A stretch of DNA of 42,312 bases from Candidatus Gallimonas faecavium (GCA_904391375.1 CAJFMF010000017.1:1-42312); one strand, 5' to 3'. Positions 30,699-39,165 are shown, counted from the stretch's first letter. The notes: generated by a model from the letters alone, not told the origin. Translations and numbers: made by a program.

Positions 30699-32441
30699 AT
30701 GAAAGAATCGGAACTCAGACAAATGATCGATTGTGCCATGAAGCGCGAGCCGTGTGACCTTGTGCTCACGAACGCGCGCATCTTCAACGTATTTACGGGG
30801 GAGACGGAGGAAGGCGACATCGCCGTCAAGGACGGCGTCATCGTCGGCATCGGAACGGGGTATTCCGCCCGAACGTATCGCGACGTGGCGGGCAGGATCA
30901 TCCTGCCGGGTTTTATGGATGCCCATATCCATGTGGAGAGCACCATGCTCACGCCCGAGGAGTTCGCGCGGCTCACCGTTCCGCATGGGACGAGTCTCAT
31001 TGTCGCCGACCCGCACGAGCTCGTCAACGTGTGCGGGATTGCGGGGGCGGAGTATGTCGCCGAGGCCTTTGCTCGCCTGCAGCGGGAGGGCGTGAGCCCG
31101 CTCGAAGTGCTTTTGCAGCTTCCCTCCTGTGTTCCCGCCACGCCCTTTGAGACGAGCGGCGCCCGTCTCGATGGCCACGCCACGGCGGAGGAATTGGAAA
31201 AGCCGACCTTTTTCGGACTGGGCGAGATGATGAACTATGTCGGCGTCATTGCGGGCGATGCGGAGACGCTGGAAAAGCTGGAGGCGGCTAAGCGCCTCAA
31301 AAAGGTTGTGGATGGCCATGCGCCGGGCGTCGTCGGCGATGCCCTGAATGCCTATCTCTGCGCGGGCGTGACGACCGATCACGAGAGCCTGTCGGCGCAG
31401 GAGATCGCCGAAAAGATCGCGCGCGGAATGTACGTTCAGGTACGGTGCGGCTCTTCTGCCAACAATGCGGCGGTCTGCGCACCCCTTATCACGGAAGAGA
31501 ACAACGGCAGATTTTTGCTCTGTTCGGACGACAAGCACGCGCCCGACCTCATGCAAAAAGGACACCTGGACGACGCGCTCTCCCGTCTGGTGGCGCTTGG
31601 CGTGCGTCCGCTCTGGGCGGTGCGCATGGCGACGCTCAACGTGGCGCAGTGCTACGGCCTGCGCGGACACGGCGCCGTTGCACCCGGGTATGCCGCGGAC
31701 ATGGTCGCCGTGGACGATCTGCAGCATTTCCGCGTGCATGCCGTCTGGAAGGGGGGCGAACTGGTCGCCGAAGAGGGCAGGCCGCTCTTCTCGGTCGCGC
31801 GTTATCTTCCCGAAGCGGTGCGCGATACGGTGCATGTCGCACCTGTCACGGCGGATAGTTTCCGCATGGACATCCGCTCGGAACGGGCGCGTGCCATGTA
31901 TGTCCTGCCCAACGAGCTCATCACGCAGGAGGTCATTCTCCCCGTCAGGACAAAGGACGGCGACGTGGTGCTCGGCGACGACCTCAATAAACTTGCCGTC
32001 GTGGAACGGCACTTTGCAAGCGGAAACACGGGCCTTGCGCTCGTCAAGGGATACGGGTTGCACGGCGGAGCGATCGGCATTTCCGTTGCGCATGACTCGC
32101 ACAATCTTGTCGTGCTCGGCGATGACAACGCCGCCATGGCGCGTGTCGTAGAGCTTCTGCGCACGGCGGGCGGGGGCATGGCGCTCGTGTGCGGGGAGAC
32201 GGAGGAAGTCTTTCCCCTCGACGTGGCGGGTCTGATGAGCAGCGCCTCCTGCGAAGAGGTCGCGCAAAAGACGGCGCACATTGCCGCACGCGCGCGCCGC
32301 ATGGGGGTGAAAGAGGGATACGATCCCTTCATGACGCTCGCCTTTCTGGCATTGCCCGTCATTCCCCATCTCAAGCTCACCGATCGGGGGCTGTTCGACG
32401 TGGACGCCTTCCGCTTTACGACGACCGAGGCAGAGGAATGA
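30699..32441 (+). CDS. ade: Adenine deaminase
   Basis: A 580-residue amidohydrolase of the usual length. Metal-binding motifs are in order: M-D-A-H-I-H-V-E (near 76), A-D-P-H-E, G-H-A-P-G, T-D-H-E and the late C-S-D-D-K-H, followed by L-A-L-V-K-G-Y-G-L-H-G-G in the C-terminal domain. It converts adenine to hypoxanthine and ammonia, with iron or manganese. GGAGAGG lies just before ATG, but the promoter places the 5' end within it, so the mRNA leader may be only a few bases. The stop overlaps the next start (ATGA), making an operon with nucleotide-cleaning enzymes; rdgB removes inosine triphosphate, which fits a hypoxanthine-producing neighbour. Confidence 0.95.
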   Translation: MKESELRQMIDCAMKREPCDLVLTNARIFNVFTGETEEGDIAVKDGVIVGIGTGYSARTYRDVAGRIILPGFMDAHIHVESTMLTPEEFARLTVPHGTSLIVADPHELVNVCGIAGAEYVAEAFARLQREGVSPLEVLLQLPSCVPATPFETSGARLDGHATAEELEKPTFFGLGEMMNYVGVIAGDAETLEKLEAAKRLKKVVDGHAPGVVGDALNAYLCAGVTTDHESLSAQEIAEKIARGMYVQVRCGSSANNAAVCAPLITEENNGRFLLCSDDKHAPDLMQKGHLDDALSRLVALGVRPLWAVRMATLNVAQCYGLRGHGAVAPGYAADMVAVDDLQHFRVHAVWKGGELVAEEGRPLFSVARYLPEAVRDTVHVAPVTADSFRMDIRSERARAMYVLPNELITQEVILPVRTKDGDVVLGDDLNKLAVVERHFASGNTGLALVKGYGLHGGAIGISVAHDSHNLVVLGDDNAAMARVVELLRTAGGGMALVCGETEEVFPLDVAGLMSSASCEEVAQKTAHIAARARRMGVKEGYDPFMTLAFLALPVIPHLKLTDRGLFDVDAFRFTTTEAEE

Positions 32442-33529
32442 GGACGGAACTCGCGCGTTACGACGATCTGCCCGCCGTCGACGCCCTGCTCTCGGCAGGA
32501 CGGGCCTATCTGCGCGAACAGGGACTGGATCAGTGGCAGAACCATCCGCCCGCTCCGCAGGAGACGCGCGCCCATTTTGAACGGAAGGAGCTCTTTGTCG
32601 TGCGCGAAGGGGGCGCGGTGATCGGCACCTTTGTGCTGGTGCATCACGAACCCGCATACGATCGGATAGACGGCGCATGGCAGCAAAACGGCGCATACGT
32701 TGCCGTTCATCGCGTCGCCGTGGCACCCGAATTTCGCCGTCACGGGGTTGCGACTGCCATCTTTGCGGCGGCGTGTGCCGTTGCGCGGGAAAGCAGAGCA
32801 AGGGCGGTGCGCATCGACACGCATCGGGACAATCGTCCCATGCGCACGGCGTTGGAGCGCAACGGCTTTGTCCTGTGCGGGATGGTCGTCCTCTCCACGG
32901 GCGAGACGCGCGTCGCATATGAGAAATGTATCAAAGGAGAACAATCGGCCATGAAACATACGGCAATGAAAGTGGTGGCGGCAACGGGAAACGCGCATAA
33001 ACTCAGGGAGTTCCGCGAGATCTTCCCCGATTGGGAGATCATCTCGGAGAAAGAAGCGGGATTTTCGGAGGACGTCGCGGAGACGGGAACGACGTTTGCG
33101 GAGAACGCACTCATCAAGGCGCGTGCCGTATGCCGAGCGACGGGGCTTGCCGCCCTTGCAGACGACAGCGGGATCTCGGTGGACGCCTTAAACGGCGCGC
33201 CCGGCGTGTACAGCGCCCGCTATTCGGGCGGGGACGATGCGGACAACCGCGCGCTGCTTCTGAAAAATCTGACGGGCGTGACCGACCGCCGCGCACACTT
33301 TACGAGTGCCGTCGCGCTGGTCTGTCCCGACGGGCGCGAGGTGACGGCAGAGGGCAGGACGTACGGCTCCATTCTGTACGAGGAACGCGGCAATGGCGGG
33401 TTCGGATATGATTGTCTCTTTTACAGCGACGATCTGGGCAAGTCCTTCGGCGAGGCGACGGAAGAGGAGAAAAATTCCGTTTCGCACCGCGGACGTGCGC
33501 TGTCGGCACTCCTGGAGAAGCTGGCATGA
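32438..33529 (+). CDS. rdgB: GNAT acetyltransferase fused in frame to RdgB (dITP/XTP pyrophosphatase)
   Basis: One open frame of 363 residues with no stop between two domains. Residues 1-165 are a GNAT N-acetyltransferase (V-A-V-H-R-V-A-V-A-P-E-F-R-R-H-G-V-A with the acetyl-CoA loop, then E-R-N-G-F). Residues 172-363 are a complete RdgB/HAM1 protein: T-G-N-A-H-K-L-R-E-F, A-D-D-S-G-I-S-V-D-A-L, G-x-Y-S-A-R-Y and S-H-R-G-R-A-L. RdgB removes ITP, dITP and XTP. An AAAGGAG (about 32933-32939) stands before ATG 32951, with a second ATG at 32966, so RdgB may also be made alone. The acetylated substrate is unknown. Start overlaps ade by ATGA; the stop overlaps the next gene likewise. Confidence 0.9.
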   Translation: MRTELARYDDLPAVDALLSAGRAYLREQGLDQWQNHPPAPQETRAHFERKELFVVREGGAVIGTFVLVHHEPAYDRIDGAWQQNGAYVAVHRVAVAPEFRRHGVATAIFAAACAVARESRARAVRIDTHRDNRPMRTALERNGFVLCGMVVLSTGETRVAYEKCIKGEQSAMKHTAMKVVAATGNAHKLREFREIFPDWEIISEKEAGFSEDVAETGTTFAENALIKARAVCRATGLAALADDSGISVDALNGAPGVYSARYSGGDDADNRALLLKNLTGVTDRRAHFTSAVALVCPDGREVTAEGRTYGSILYEERGNGGFGYDCLFYSDDLGKSFGEATEEEKNSVSHRGRALSALLEKLA

Positions 33530-33993
33530 AGACCTTCGTCATCCTCTCGGATTCGCACGGGCGGAAGCGCAATCTCGAAAAGATCATGCCCCTGCTTGCG
33601 GAGAACGATTTTGTCATTCACCTGGGGGACGGCTCGGCCGATCTGCGCGATTTCATGCGCGAAAATCCCGAAAAAGTCTATATCCTCAAGGGGAATTGTG
33701 ACTTTTCCTACGGCGCGGAGGAACTGACGATCGACGTGGAAAAGGTGCGCATTCTCTGCTGTCACGGCCATAAATACGGCGTAAAGTCGGGACTTTCCCG
33801 CCTCGCCGCCCGTGCCGCAGAGCTCGGCTGCGACGTCGCGCTCTACGGGCATACCCACCGCGCGGATATCTCCACCGTCGACGGCGTGCTCTGTATCAAT
33901 CCCGGCTCGGCGGGAGACTACGCCGCGCCGTCCTATTGCTATCTTGTCGTCCACGGCGACAAAGTGACGCCGACCATCGTTCCCATCCGGTGA
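33526..33993 (+). CDS. YfcE/MJ0936-type metallophosphodiesterase
   Basis: A 155-residue calcineurin-like enzyme. Motifs are L-S-D-S-H-G, H-L-G-D-G, G-N-C-D, C-C-H-G-H and Y-G-H-T-H-R, which bind the two metals. Members cleave phosphodiesters such as bis-p-nitrophenyl phosphate in vitro; the natural substrate is not known. It often lies next to rdgB in Bacillota, as here. ATGA overlap with rdgB and a GGAG upstream of ATG indicate coupling. Last gene of the ade operon. Confidence 0.93.
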   Translation: MKTFVILSDSHGRKRNLEKIMPLLAENDFVIHLGDGSADLRDFMRENPEKVYILKGNCDFSYGAEELTIDVEKVRILCCHGHKYGVKSGLSRLAARAAELGCDVALYGHTHRADISTVDGVLCINPGSAGDYAAPSYCYLVVHGDKVTPTIVPIR

Positions 33994-34085
33994 TCGGACA
34001 AATCCCCAAAAAAGGACGCAACCGCACGGCCGCCCCGAGTCTATGCGGGTATGGGAAATATCGAAAAGTTTCATCGTCATGCGTG

Positions 34086-34116
34086 CGGCGCCCGGGCAAA
34101 TTTTGCCCGGGTGCCG
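34086..34116 (+). terminator. Long hairpin after the ade operon
   Basis: A 15-bp stem with one G-U pair (34086-34100 with 34102-34116), effectively closed by an AAATTTT loop. No T tract follows. Possible mRNA end. Confidence 0.5.
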
Positions 34117-34146
34117 CTCTGTCTGCGGGCGCCGCTCTGTCTGCGG
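34113..34146 (+). repeat. 18-bp tandem duplication
   Basis: GCCGCTCTGTCTGCGG occurs at 34113-34128 and 34131-34146, period 18. Noncoding. Confidence 0.85.
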
Positions 34147-34202
34147 ACGTCGGGAAAAGGGGTTTGACCGATCGCATTTTTGAGCATACTTTCAAGTGCG
34201 GC

Positions 34203-34266
34203 AAGGCCGTATCGGCGAGGAGAAAGTAATTGCACAAAGGCCGTATCGGCGGGGAAAAAGCAATTT
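34203..34266 (+). repeat. 34-bp imperfect tandem duplication
   Basis: AAGGCCGTATCGGCG occurs at 34203 and 34237, each followed by a similar A-rich segment ending in AATT. Together with the previous repeat it fills the space before the Pho-box array. No gene is present in 33994-34454. Confidence 0.75.
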
Positions 34267-34304
34267 CATGGCGCAGAGGGAAGAAAAAAGCGGCGGGCGG
34301 AGGG

Positions 34305-34343
34305 TTGTAATGCAGATGTAACACAGTTGTAAAAAAAGTGTAA
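34305..34343 (+). promoter_or_regulatory. Four-copy 11-bp-spaced Pho-box-like array upstream of pfkA-ppx-ppk
   Basis: TTGTAA (34305), ATGTAA (34316), TTGTAA (34327) and GTGTAA (34338) are exactly 11 bases apart. Read on the minus strand they are TTACA hexamers with five-base spacers, the form of PhoP boxes in Bacillus-type Pho regulons. The same TTTACA core occurs before pstS. An OmpR/PhoB-family dimer array is the natural reading. The array ends 36 bases before the -35 box of the only clear promoter, so it could activate or repress; which is not visible. Confidence 0.7.
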
Positions 34344-34379
34344 AATCTTGGTAAGGGCGGCAAATTGCGGTGCCGCACC

Positions 34380-34408
34380 TTGACAATTTCCGAAAAAATG
34401 AGTAAAAT
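34380..34408 (+). promoter_or_regulatory. Promoter of pfkA-ppx-ppk
   Basis: TTGACA (34380-34385) and TAAAAT (34403-34408) with a 17-base spacer. A GCGGC/GCCGC hairpin lies just upstream (around 34353-34375). Confidence 0.87.
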
Positions 34409-34454
34409 GAAAAACGGGTAAAATGGTTTGGAAACATTTGGGAGGAAGAACGCA

Positions 34455-35528
34455 ATGAAATTCGGTATTCTGACGAGCGGAGGGGATTGTGCGGGGCTCA
34501 ATGCGGTCATCCGCTCCATCGGGCTTTTTCTTTTGCGCAATGTGAAGAATGCGGAGATCGTCGGCATTCCCGACGGATACGGCGGGCTCATCCGCGGGGA
34601 GAGCTTTCCGTTAAAGGAAGAGGACTTTGAGGACATTCTCGCGCTTGGCGGGACCATTCTGCGCACGTCGCGTCAGCCGTTCAAGAAGATGACCGTCTCG
34701 GAGGAGGGCGGTACAAAGCTCTCGAAAATGATCGCCAACTATAAGAAAATGGGTCTGGACTGCCTGTTCGCGCTGGGCGGTGCGGGAACGCACAAGACGG
34801 CGGCATTGCTCTCCATGGAGGGGTGCAATGTCATCGGCGTCCCCAAGACGATCGACAACGACATCTTCGGCACGGACGTCACCTTCGGATTCCGTACGGC
34901 GGTGGAAGTGGTGACGGACGCCTTTGACCGCATTTCGACCACGGCGGCCAGCCACAGCCGCATTATGCTGGTGGAGGTCATGGGAAACAAGGCGGGCTGG
35001 CTCACACTTCATTCGGGCATTGCCGCGGGTGCGTCCATGATCCTCATTCCCGAAATTCCCTTCAACCTCGATGCGGTGTGCGACGTGCTCTCCGCGCGGC
35101 TTGCGGCGGGAGAGCGTTCGACGATGGTCGCCGTCGCCGAGGGAGCTGTCCTCGACACCGAGGTGAAGTTCAAAAAAGAACAGCGCGCCTTTGTGCGCAT
35201 GGCCATGGGCGAGACGACGGTGACCCGTCATCTTGCCGAGGTGATCGGCGAGCGCACGGGTGCGGAGACGCGTTACAGCGTGCTCGGATATCTGCAACGC
35301 GGCGGCACGCCCTGTGCCTATGACAGATTGCTCTGCTCCCGTCTGGGCGGATATGCCGCACGGCTCGCGTCGGAGGGGAAGTTCGGCGTCACGGTGGCCG
35401 TCTCGGGCGGAGCGATCACGTTTAATGCACTCGCCGACATTGCGGGAAAATATAAATTCGTCGATCCGCAGGGGGACGATGTGCAGTTTGCGCGCAGCAT
35501 CGGCATTTCCTTCGGCGATCGTGCGTAA
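34455..35528 (+). CDS. pfkA: 6-phosphofructokinase, variant active-site clade
   Basis: A 357-residue kinase that makes fructose 1,6-bisphosphate. It has L-T-S-G-G-D-C-A-G-L-N-A at the start and the catalytic P-K-T-I-D-N-D (K131, D134), then M-G-x-K-A-G-W. The donor motif, usually G-G-D-G-T, is G108-G-A110-G-T, so the Asp that helps bind Mg-ATP is Ala. The Gly that marks ATP-dependent enzymes is kept, but the Lys before T-I-D-N-D is the residue typical of PPi enzymes. I recall a clostridial clade with G-G-(Q/N/A)-G-T-x-K-T that is treated as ATP-dependent; donor use here is open. The start follows GGAGGA. It precedes ppx and ppk with no clear terminator between. Confidence 0.92.
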   Translation: MKFGILTSGGDCAGLNAVIRSIGLFLLRNVKNAEIVGIPDGYGGLIRGESFPLKEEDFEDILALGGTILRTSRQPFKKMTVSEEGGTKLSKMIANYKKMGLDCLFALGGAGTHKTAALLSMEGCNVIGVPKTIDNDIFGTDVTFGFRTAVEVVTDAFDRISTTAASHSRIMLVEVMGNKAGWLTLHSGIAAGASMILIPEIPFNLDAVCDVLSARLAAGERSTMVAVAEGAVLDTEVKFKKEQRAFVRMAMGETTVTRHLAEVIGERTGAETRYSVLGYLQRGGTPCAYDRLLCSRLGGYAARLASEGKFGVTVAVSGGAITFNALADIAGKYKFVDPQGDDVQFARSIGISFGDRA

Positions 35529-35590
35529 AATACAAAACCATCGTTTTTTTGGCGCGCGGGAAAGCCGCCGTCTGAGATAAGGAGATTTTC

Positions 35591-36829
35591 ATGAAATATG
35601 CAGTCATCGACATCAGCTCCAGCAGTATCTCCATGATCGTCGCCGCCCGCGAGGGCGAAAAGACGGAAGTGGTGTTCAAGGAGCGCGCATCGCTTTCGCT
35701 CGTGCATTATCTGGAAGAGGAGGGCCTCTCCGCGCGCGGGAAGGAAAAACTCATCGAAATGCTCGTCCGTTTCAAGGAGACGGCGGCGGAGCTGGGCGTG
35801 GAGCGGTGCTACCTCATCGCCACGGCGGCGCTTCGTCATGTCAAGAATTTCGGCGAGATCGCCGCTTCTGTCTTTGAAGGGACGGGACTCACCGTCAACC
35901 TCATCGACGGCGCGACGGAGGCCTACTGCGACTATGTCGCCAACCTCTATTATAAGACGTGCGAACGTCCCGTCCTCATCGATCTCGGCGGCAAGAGCAT
36001 TGAGATCTGCGACCTCGCCAAGTCCGACAAGCAGGACATGATGTGCTTCTCCTTCGGACTTCTCGATCTGTATCGCAAGTTTGTCTCCAACATCTATCCC
36101 GACGAAAAGGAGGCGAAGGAGATCAAACGCTACGTCCGCGAGAAATTCGATCGCGCCGGCCTGCCCGGAGAGGGGGTATTCTCCACCGCGGTCATGGTGG
36201 GCGCGTCCAATGCGGCGATCTATGACATCTACGCCGAGTTTTCCGACGAGAGCGAGACCAACGGCGTCCGCACCATCCGCCGCAAGAAATTCAAGAAACT
36301 TGTCCGCCATCTTCTGACGGGAGAAGACCGCTCCCGCCTCGTGCTCAACAACGCGCCCGAAAAGCTCTATCTCATCGGCTCCGCCGCGATCGTCCTCAAA
36401 TACCTGTTCAAACGCTTCGGCGTCGAGCACATCGTCGTCAGCGAGCGCGGCGTCAAAGAGGGCTACTTGCAGCTCGTCCTCTCCGGCGAGGAGTCGGGGG
36501 CTTATTATGATTTCGTGCGCGGCAGTGCGGACGGAGAGGCGCGCAAGCTCCCGGAAAAAACCGCCGCCCGCAAGACGGAAAAGAGCGCAAAACGCGGCCG
36601 TCCCAAAAAGAAGGCGGAGGCAGTTCCCGTGCCCGCCGACGGAAAGAGCGCAAAACGCGGCCGTCCCAAAAAGAAGGCGGAAGCGGCTCCCGCGCCCGCC
36701 GACGGAAAGAGCGTAAAGCGCGGGCGTCCCAAAATGAAGGGGACGTCTGGGGCAAATACGGACACTGCCGCATCTTCCGACGTCGGGACCGTGCAAGAGA
36801 CGCCCGAATCGCAGACAAAAACCGAGTAA
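35591..36829 (+). CDS. ppx: Ppx/GppA-like exopolyphosphatase with AT-hook-like repeat tail
   Basis: A 412-residue protein. Residues 1-310 are an actin-fold Ppx/GppA domain: A-V-I-D-I-S-S-S-S-I-S (the phosphate-1 loop, usually G-S-N-S), G-A-T-E-A with the probable catalytic Glu, and D-L-G-G-K-S-I-E-I (usually G-G-G-S). It should remove phosphate from polyphosphate or pppGpp, though both loops vary. From residue 331 a 21-residue unit repeats three times, each with K-R-G-R-P-K (RGRP at 335, 356 and 377), the core of the AT-hook. The spacers are Ala/Pro-rich and likely disordered. The tail may bind AT-rich DNA, RNA or polyphosphate itself. ATAAGGAG precedes ATG. Next to ppk, it belongs to a polyphosphate operon. 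Confidence 0.88.
   Translation: MKYAVIDISSSSISMIVAAREGEKTEVVFKERASLSLVHYLEEEGLSARGKEKLIEMLVRFKETAAELGVERCYLIATAALRHVKNFGEIAASVFEGTGLTVNLIDGATEAYCDYVANLYYKTCERPVLIDLGGKSIEICDLAKSDKQDMMCFSFGLLDLYRKFVSNIYPDEKEAKEIKRYVREKFDRAGLPGEGVFSTAVMVGASNAAIYDIYAEFSDESETNGVRTIRRKKFKKLVRHLLTGEDRSRLVLNNAPEKLYLIGSAAIVLKYLFKRFGVEHIVVSERGVKEGYLQLVLSGEESGAYYDFVRGSADGEARKLPEKTAARKTEKSAKRGRPKKKAEAVPVPADGKSAKRGRPKKKAEAAPAPADGKSVKRGRPKMKGTSGANTDTAASSDVGTVQETPESQTKTE
36581..36769 (+). repeat. 63-bp in-frame tandem repeat coding the KRGRPKK tail
   Basis: Three units (36581, 36644, 36707) of 63 bases encode 21 residues each. Units one and two are almost identical in DNA, which suggests a recent duplication; unit three has diverged in its second half. 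Confidence 0.95.
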
Positions 36830-36874
36830 TCGTCTGTTCGACCGTACGGGAGAAGAGACTTAGAGGGAAAAATC

Positions 36875-38959
36875 ATGATCAAAGAATTTACCGTTCCGCA
36901 AAAAGTCAAGAAGAAGTTCATCCGGGACATCTACGTCAACCGCGAGTTCAGCTGGCTGCTCTTCAACAAGCGCGTGCTGGATCAGTCGGTCGATCTGACC
37001 AATCCGCTCCTGGAGCGCTGCAAGTTTTTGTCCATCTTCACGTCCAACCTCGACGAGTTTTTCATGGTGCGCGTGGGGAGTCTGGTCAATGAAAATCTGA
37101 CCGAACCGACGGAGACGGAGAACAAGACGCAGCTCACGGCGGCCAAGCAGCTGGACGGCATTGCCGAAGTGGCGCGTCGGCTGTATGAGGCCCGCGCGGT
37201 CTGCTACAATGCCCTGCGCAAGGAGCTTTCGTCGAACGGCGTCAAGATCCTGCGCGCATCCGATCTGACGCCCCGCCAGACGGAGGAATGCAAGGAGATC
37301 TTCCTGCATCACGTCCTTCCGCTTCTGTCCATCATGGTGCTGGATGCCAAGCATCCGCTCATGCAGTTCGAGAACAAGCGTTCCTATGTCGTGTGCCAGC
37401 TGGAAAAGGACGGACGGCGCATGATCGGCGTCGTCGCGGTCAATCCCTCGCTCGATCGGCTGTACCGCCTGAGCGGAGACAAAAAGGTGCGCCTGATTCC
37501 GCTCGAAGAGCTGGTGCGGCTCTTTACGAAGTTTGCGTTCACGGGCTATACCGTGAGCGACCAGATGATGCTGCGCGTCACGCGCAACGCCGACTTCGAT
37601 ACCGCCATCGACGATACCGACCTCGAACGCGACTTCACCGAGATCATGAAGCAGCGCGTCGAATCGCGCGCCCGCATGGGCATCGTCCGCCTGGAAGTCG
37701 ATCGCGAGGAGAGCAAACTCCGCGATTTCGTGCTCAAGCTCTTAAAGCTCAATCCCAAGTTCTGCTTTACGGACGAGCGCTTCTTCGACTACAAATTCCT
37801 CTTCTCGGTCGGCAACTATCTTCCCCGCGACGTGGCGGCGAAGCTCAAATATCCGCCGTTTAAGGGTGCGATCCCCGCGGAGATCGCCGCGGCGCCCTCG
37901 CTCATCGACCTCATTTCGGCAAAGGACGTCTTTTTGTCCTATCCCTACGACAGCATGGACCCCGTCGTCGACCTTCTGGAAGAGTGCGCGAAAGACGAGC
38001 GCGTCAGCTCCATCATGATCACCATTTACCGCCTCGCGCACCATTCGCGCATTGCGGAACTGCTCTGCCGTGCCGCCGAAAACGGAAAACAGGTGACCGT
38101 CGTCATCGAGCTGTGCGCCCGCTTCGACGAGGAGAACAACCTCTATTTCGCCAACAAGCTGCAGGAGTCGGGCTGCACCATCATCTACGGCATGGAGAAC
38201 TACAAGGTGCACTCCAAGATCATCTCCATCGTCCTGAAGGACGGCGAGGAACTGCGTTATATCACGCACCTCGGCACGGGCAATTACAACGAATCCACCT
38301 CCCGCCAGTACACCGACCTCAACATCCTCACGGCGGATAAGGCGATCGGAGAGGACGCCGTCGCCTTCTTCCGCAATGTCGCCATCTGCAATACCGATTT
38401 TACCTATGAGCGCCTGCTCGTCGCGCCCAAGACGTTGAAGAGCGGCCTCATCCGCTATATTGACCGCGAAATCGAAAAGGCAAAGGCGGGCAAAGACGGA
38501 TACATCCTCGCCAAGATGAATTCTCTGACCGACAAGGAGATCATCGACAAGCTGGTCGCCGCCGGCGAAGCGGGGGTCAAGATCCGGCTCATCGTCCGCG
38601 GCATCTGCTGTCTGCTCCCCGGCGTCCCCGGAAAGACGGACAACATCCGCGTCATCAGCATCGTCGGACGCTTTTTGGAGCATTCGCGCGTCTATTCGTT
38701 CGGGGACGGCGAAGATCGGGTCATGTACATCTCCAGCGCCGACCTCATGACGCGCAATACCGACAAGCGCGTCGAGATCGCCACGCCCGTCCTCGACCGC
38801 CGCATCGCCGAGCGCATCGACGCGATCCTGCAGACCATGCTCTCCGACAACGTCAAGGCGCGCAAGCTGTGTGCGGACGGCGAGTATCGCAGCGTGGAGA
38901 TGCTGGGCGAGCCGCTCGACGCACAGGAGTCGTTCCTCGTGCAGGCGGCGGAACAATAA
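36875..38959 (+). CDS. ppk: Polyphosphate kinase 1
   Basis: A 694-residue enzyme of standard length that builds polyphosphate from ATP, reversibly. The N domain has N-R-E-F-S-W-L-x-F-N-x-R-V-L and F-L-S-I-F-T-S-N-L-D-E-F-F-M-V-R-V. The catalytic core has two phospholipase-D-like halves: Y-K-V-H-S-K with the phosphorylated His and H-L-G-T-G-N-Y-N-E-S-T, then R-G-I-C-C-L-L-P-G and F-L-E-H-S-R. The start is 45 bases after ppx and follows AGAGGG. Coupling to ppx allows joint control of polyphosphate synthesis and breakdown. Confidence 0.97.
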   Translation: MIKEFTVPQKVKKKFIRDIYVNREFSWLLFNKRVLDQSVDLTNPLLERCKFLSIFTSNLDEFFMVRVGSLVNENLTEPTETENKTQLTAAKQLDGIAEVARRLYEARAVCYNALRKELSSNGVKILRASDLTPRQTEECKEIFLHHVLPLLSIMVLDAKHPLMQFENKRSYVVCQLEKDGRRMIGVVAVNPSLDRLYRLSGDKKVRLIPLEELVRLFTKFAFTGYTVSDQMMLRVTRNADFDTAIDDTDLERDFTEIMKQRVESRARMGIVRLEVDREESKLRDFVLKLLKLNPKFCFTDERFFDYKFLFSVGNYLPRDVAAKLKYPPFKGAIPAEIAAAPSLIDLISAKDVFLSYPYDSMDPVVDLLEECAKDERVSSIMITIYRLAHHSRIAELLCRAAENGKQVTVVIELCARFDEENNLYFANKLQESGCTIIYGMENYKVHSKIISIVLKDGEELRYITHLGTGNYNESTSRQYTDLNILTADKAIGEDAVAFFRNVAICNTDFTYERLLVAPKTLKSGLIRYIDREIEKAKAGKDGYILAKMNSLTDKEIIDKLVAAGEAGVKIRLIVRGICCLLPGVPGKTDNIRVISIVGRFLEHSRVYSFGDGEDRVMYISSADLMTRNTDKRVEIATPVLDRRIAERIDAILQTMLSDNVKARKLCADGEYRSVEMLGEPLDAQESFLVQAAEQ

Positions 38960-39017
38960 CCCCGCTTTCATGCGATCGCGCTTTCCGCGCGGAGATTCGG
39001 AAAATCTCAAGCATTGA

Positions 39018-39051
39018 AAAAAGGACTGCTCTTGCGGGAGCAGTCCTTTTT
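39018..39051. terminator. Bidirectional terminator between ppk and the minus-strand membrane protein
   Basis: A 14-bp stem (39018-39031 with 39038-39051) with A/T ends: T tract after the stem on plus and T tract on minus. It serves convergent genes. Confidence 0.93.
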
Positions 39052-39165
39052 CGTGTTCAGAGATTTAGGTCGCGGCGTTAAGGGGCGGCGCGGATTTATG
39101 GTACAGATTTATGCAGAATCAGTGCGCGTTTTGAAGGTGCAAGCAAGACGCGGAATTATGCAGGA

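Noticed and set aside
29706-32918. 1070-codon minus-strand ORF
   Set aside because: It is the shadow of zntA, ade and the GNAT-rdgB gene; high GC at third positions keeps antisense frames open.
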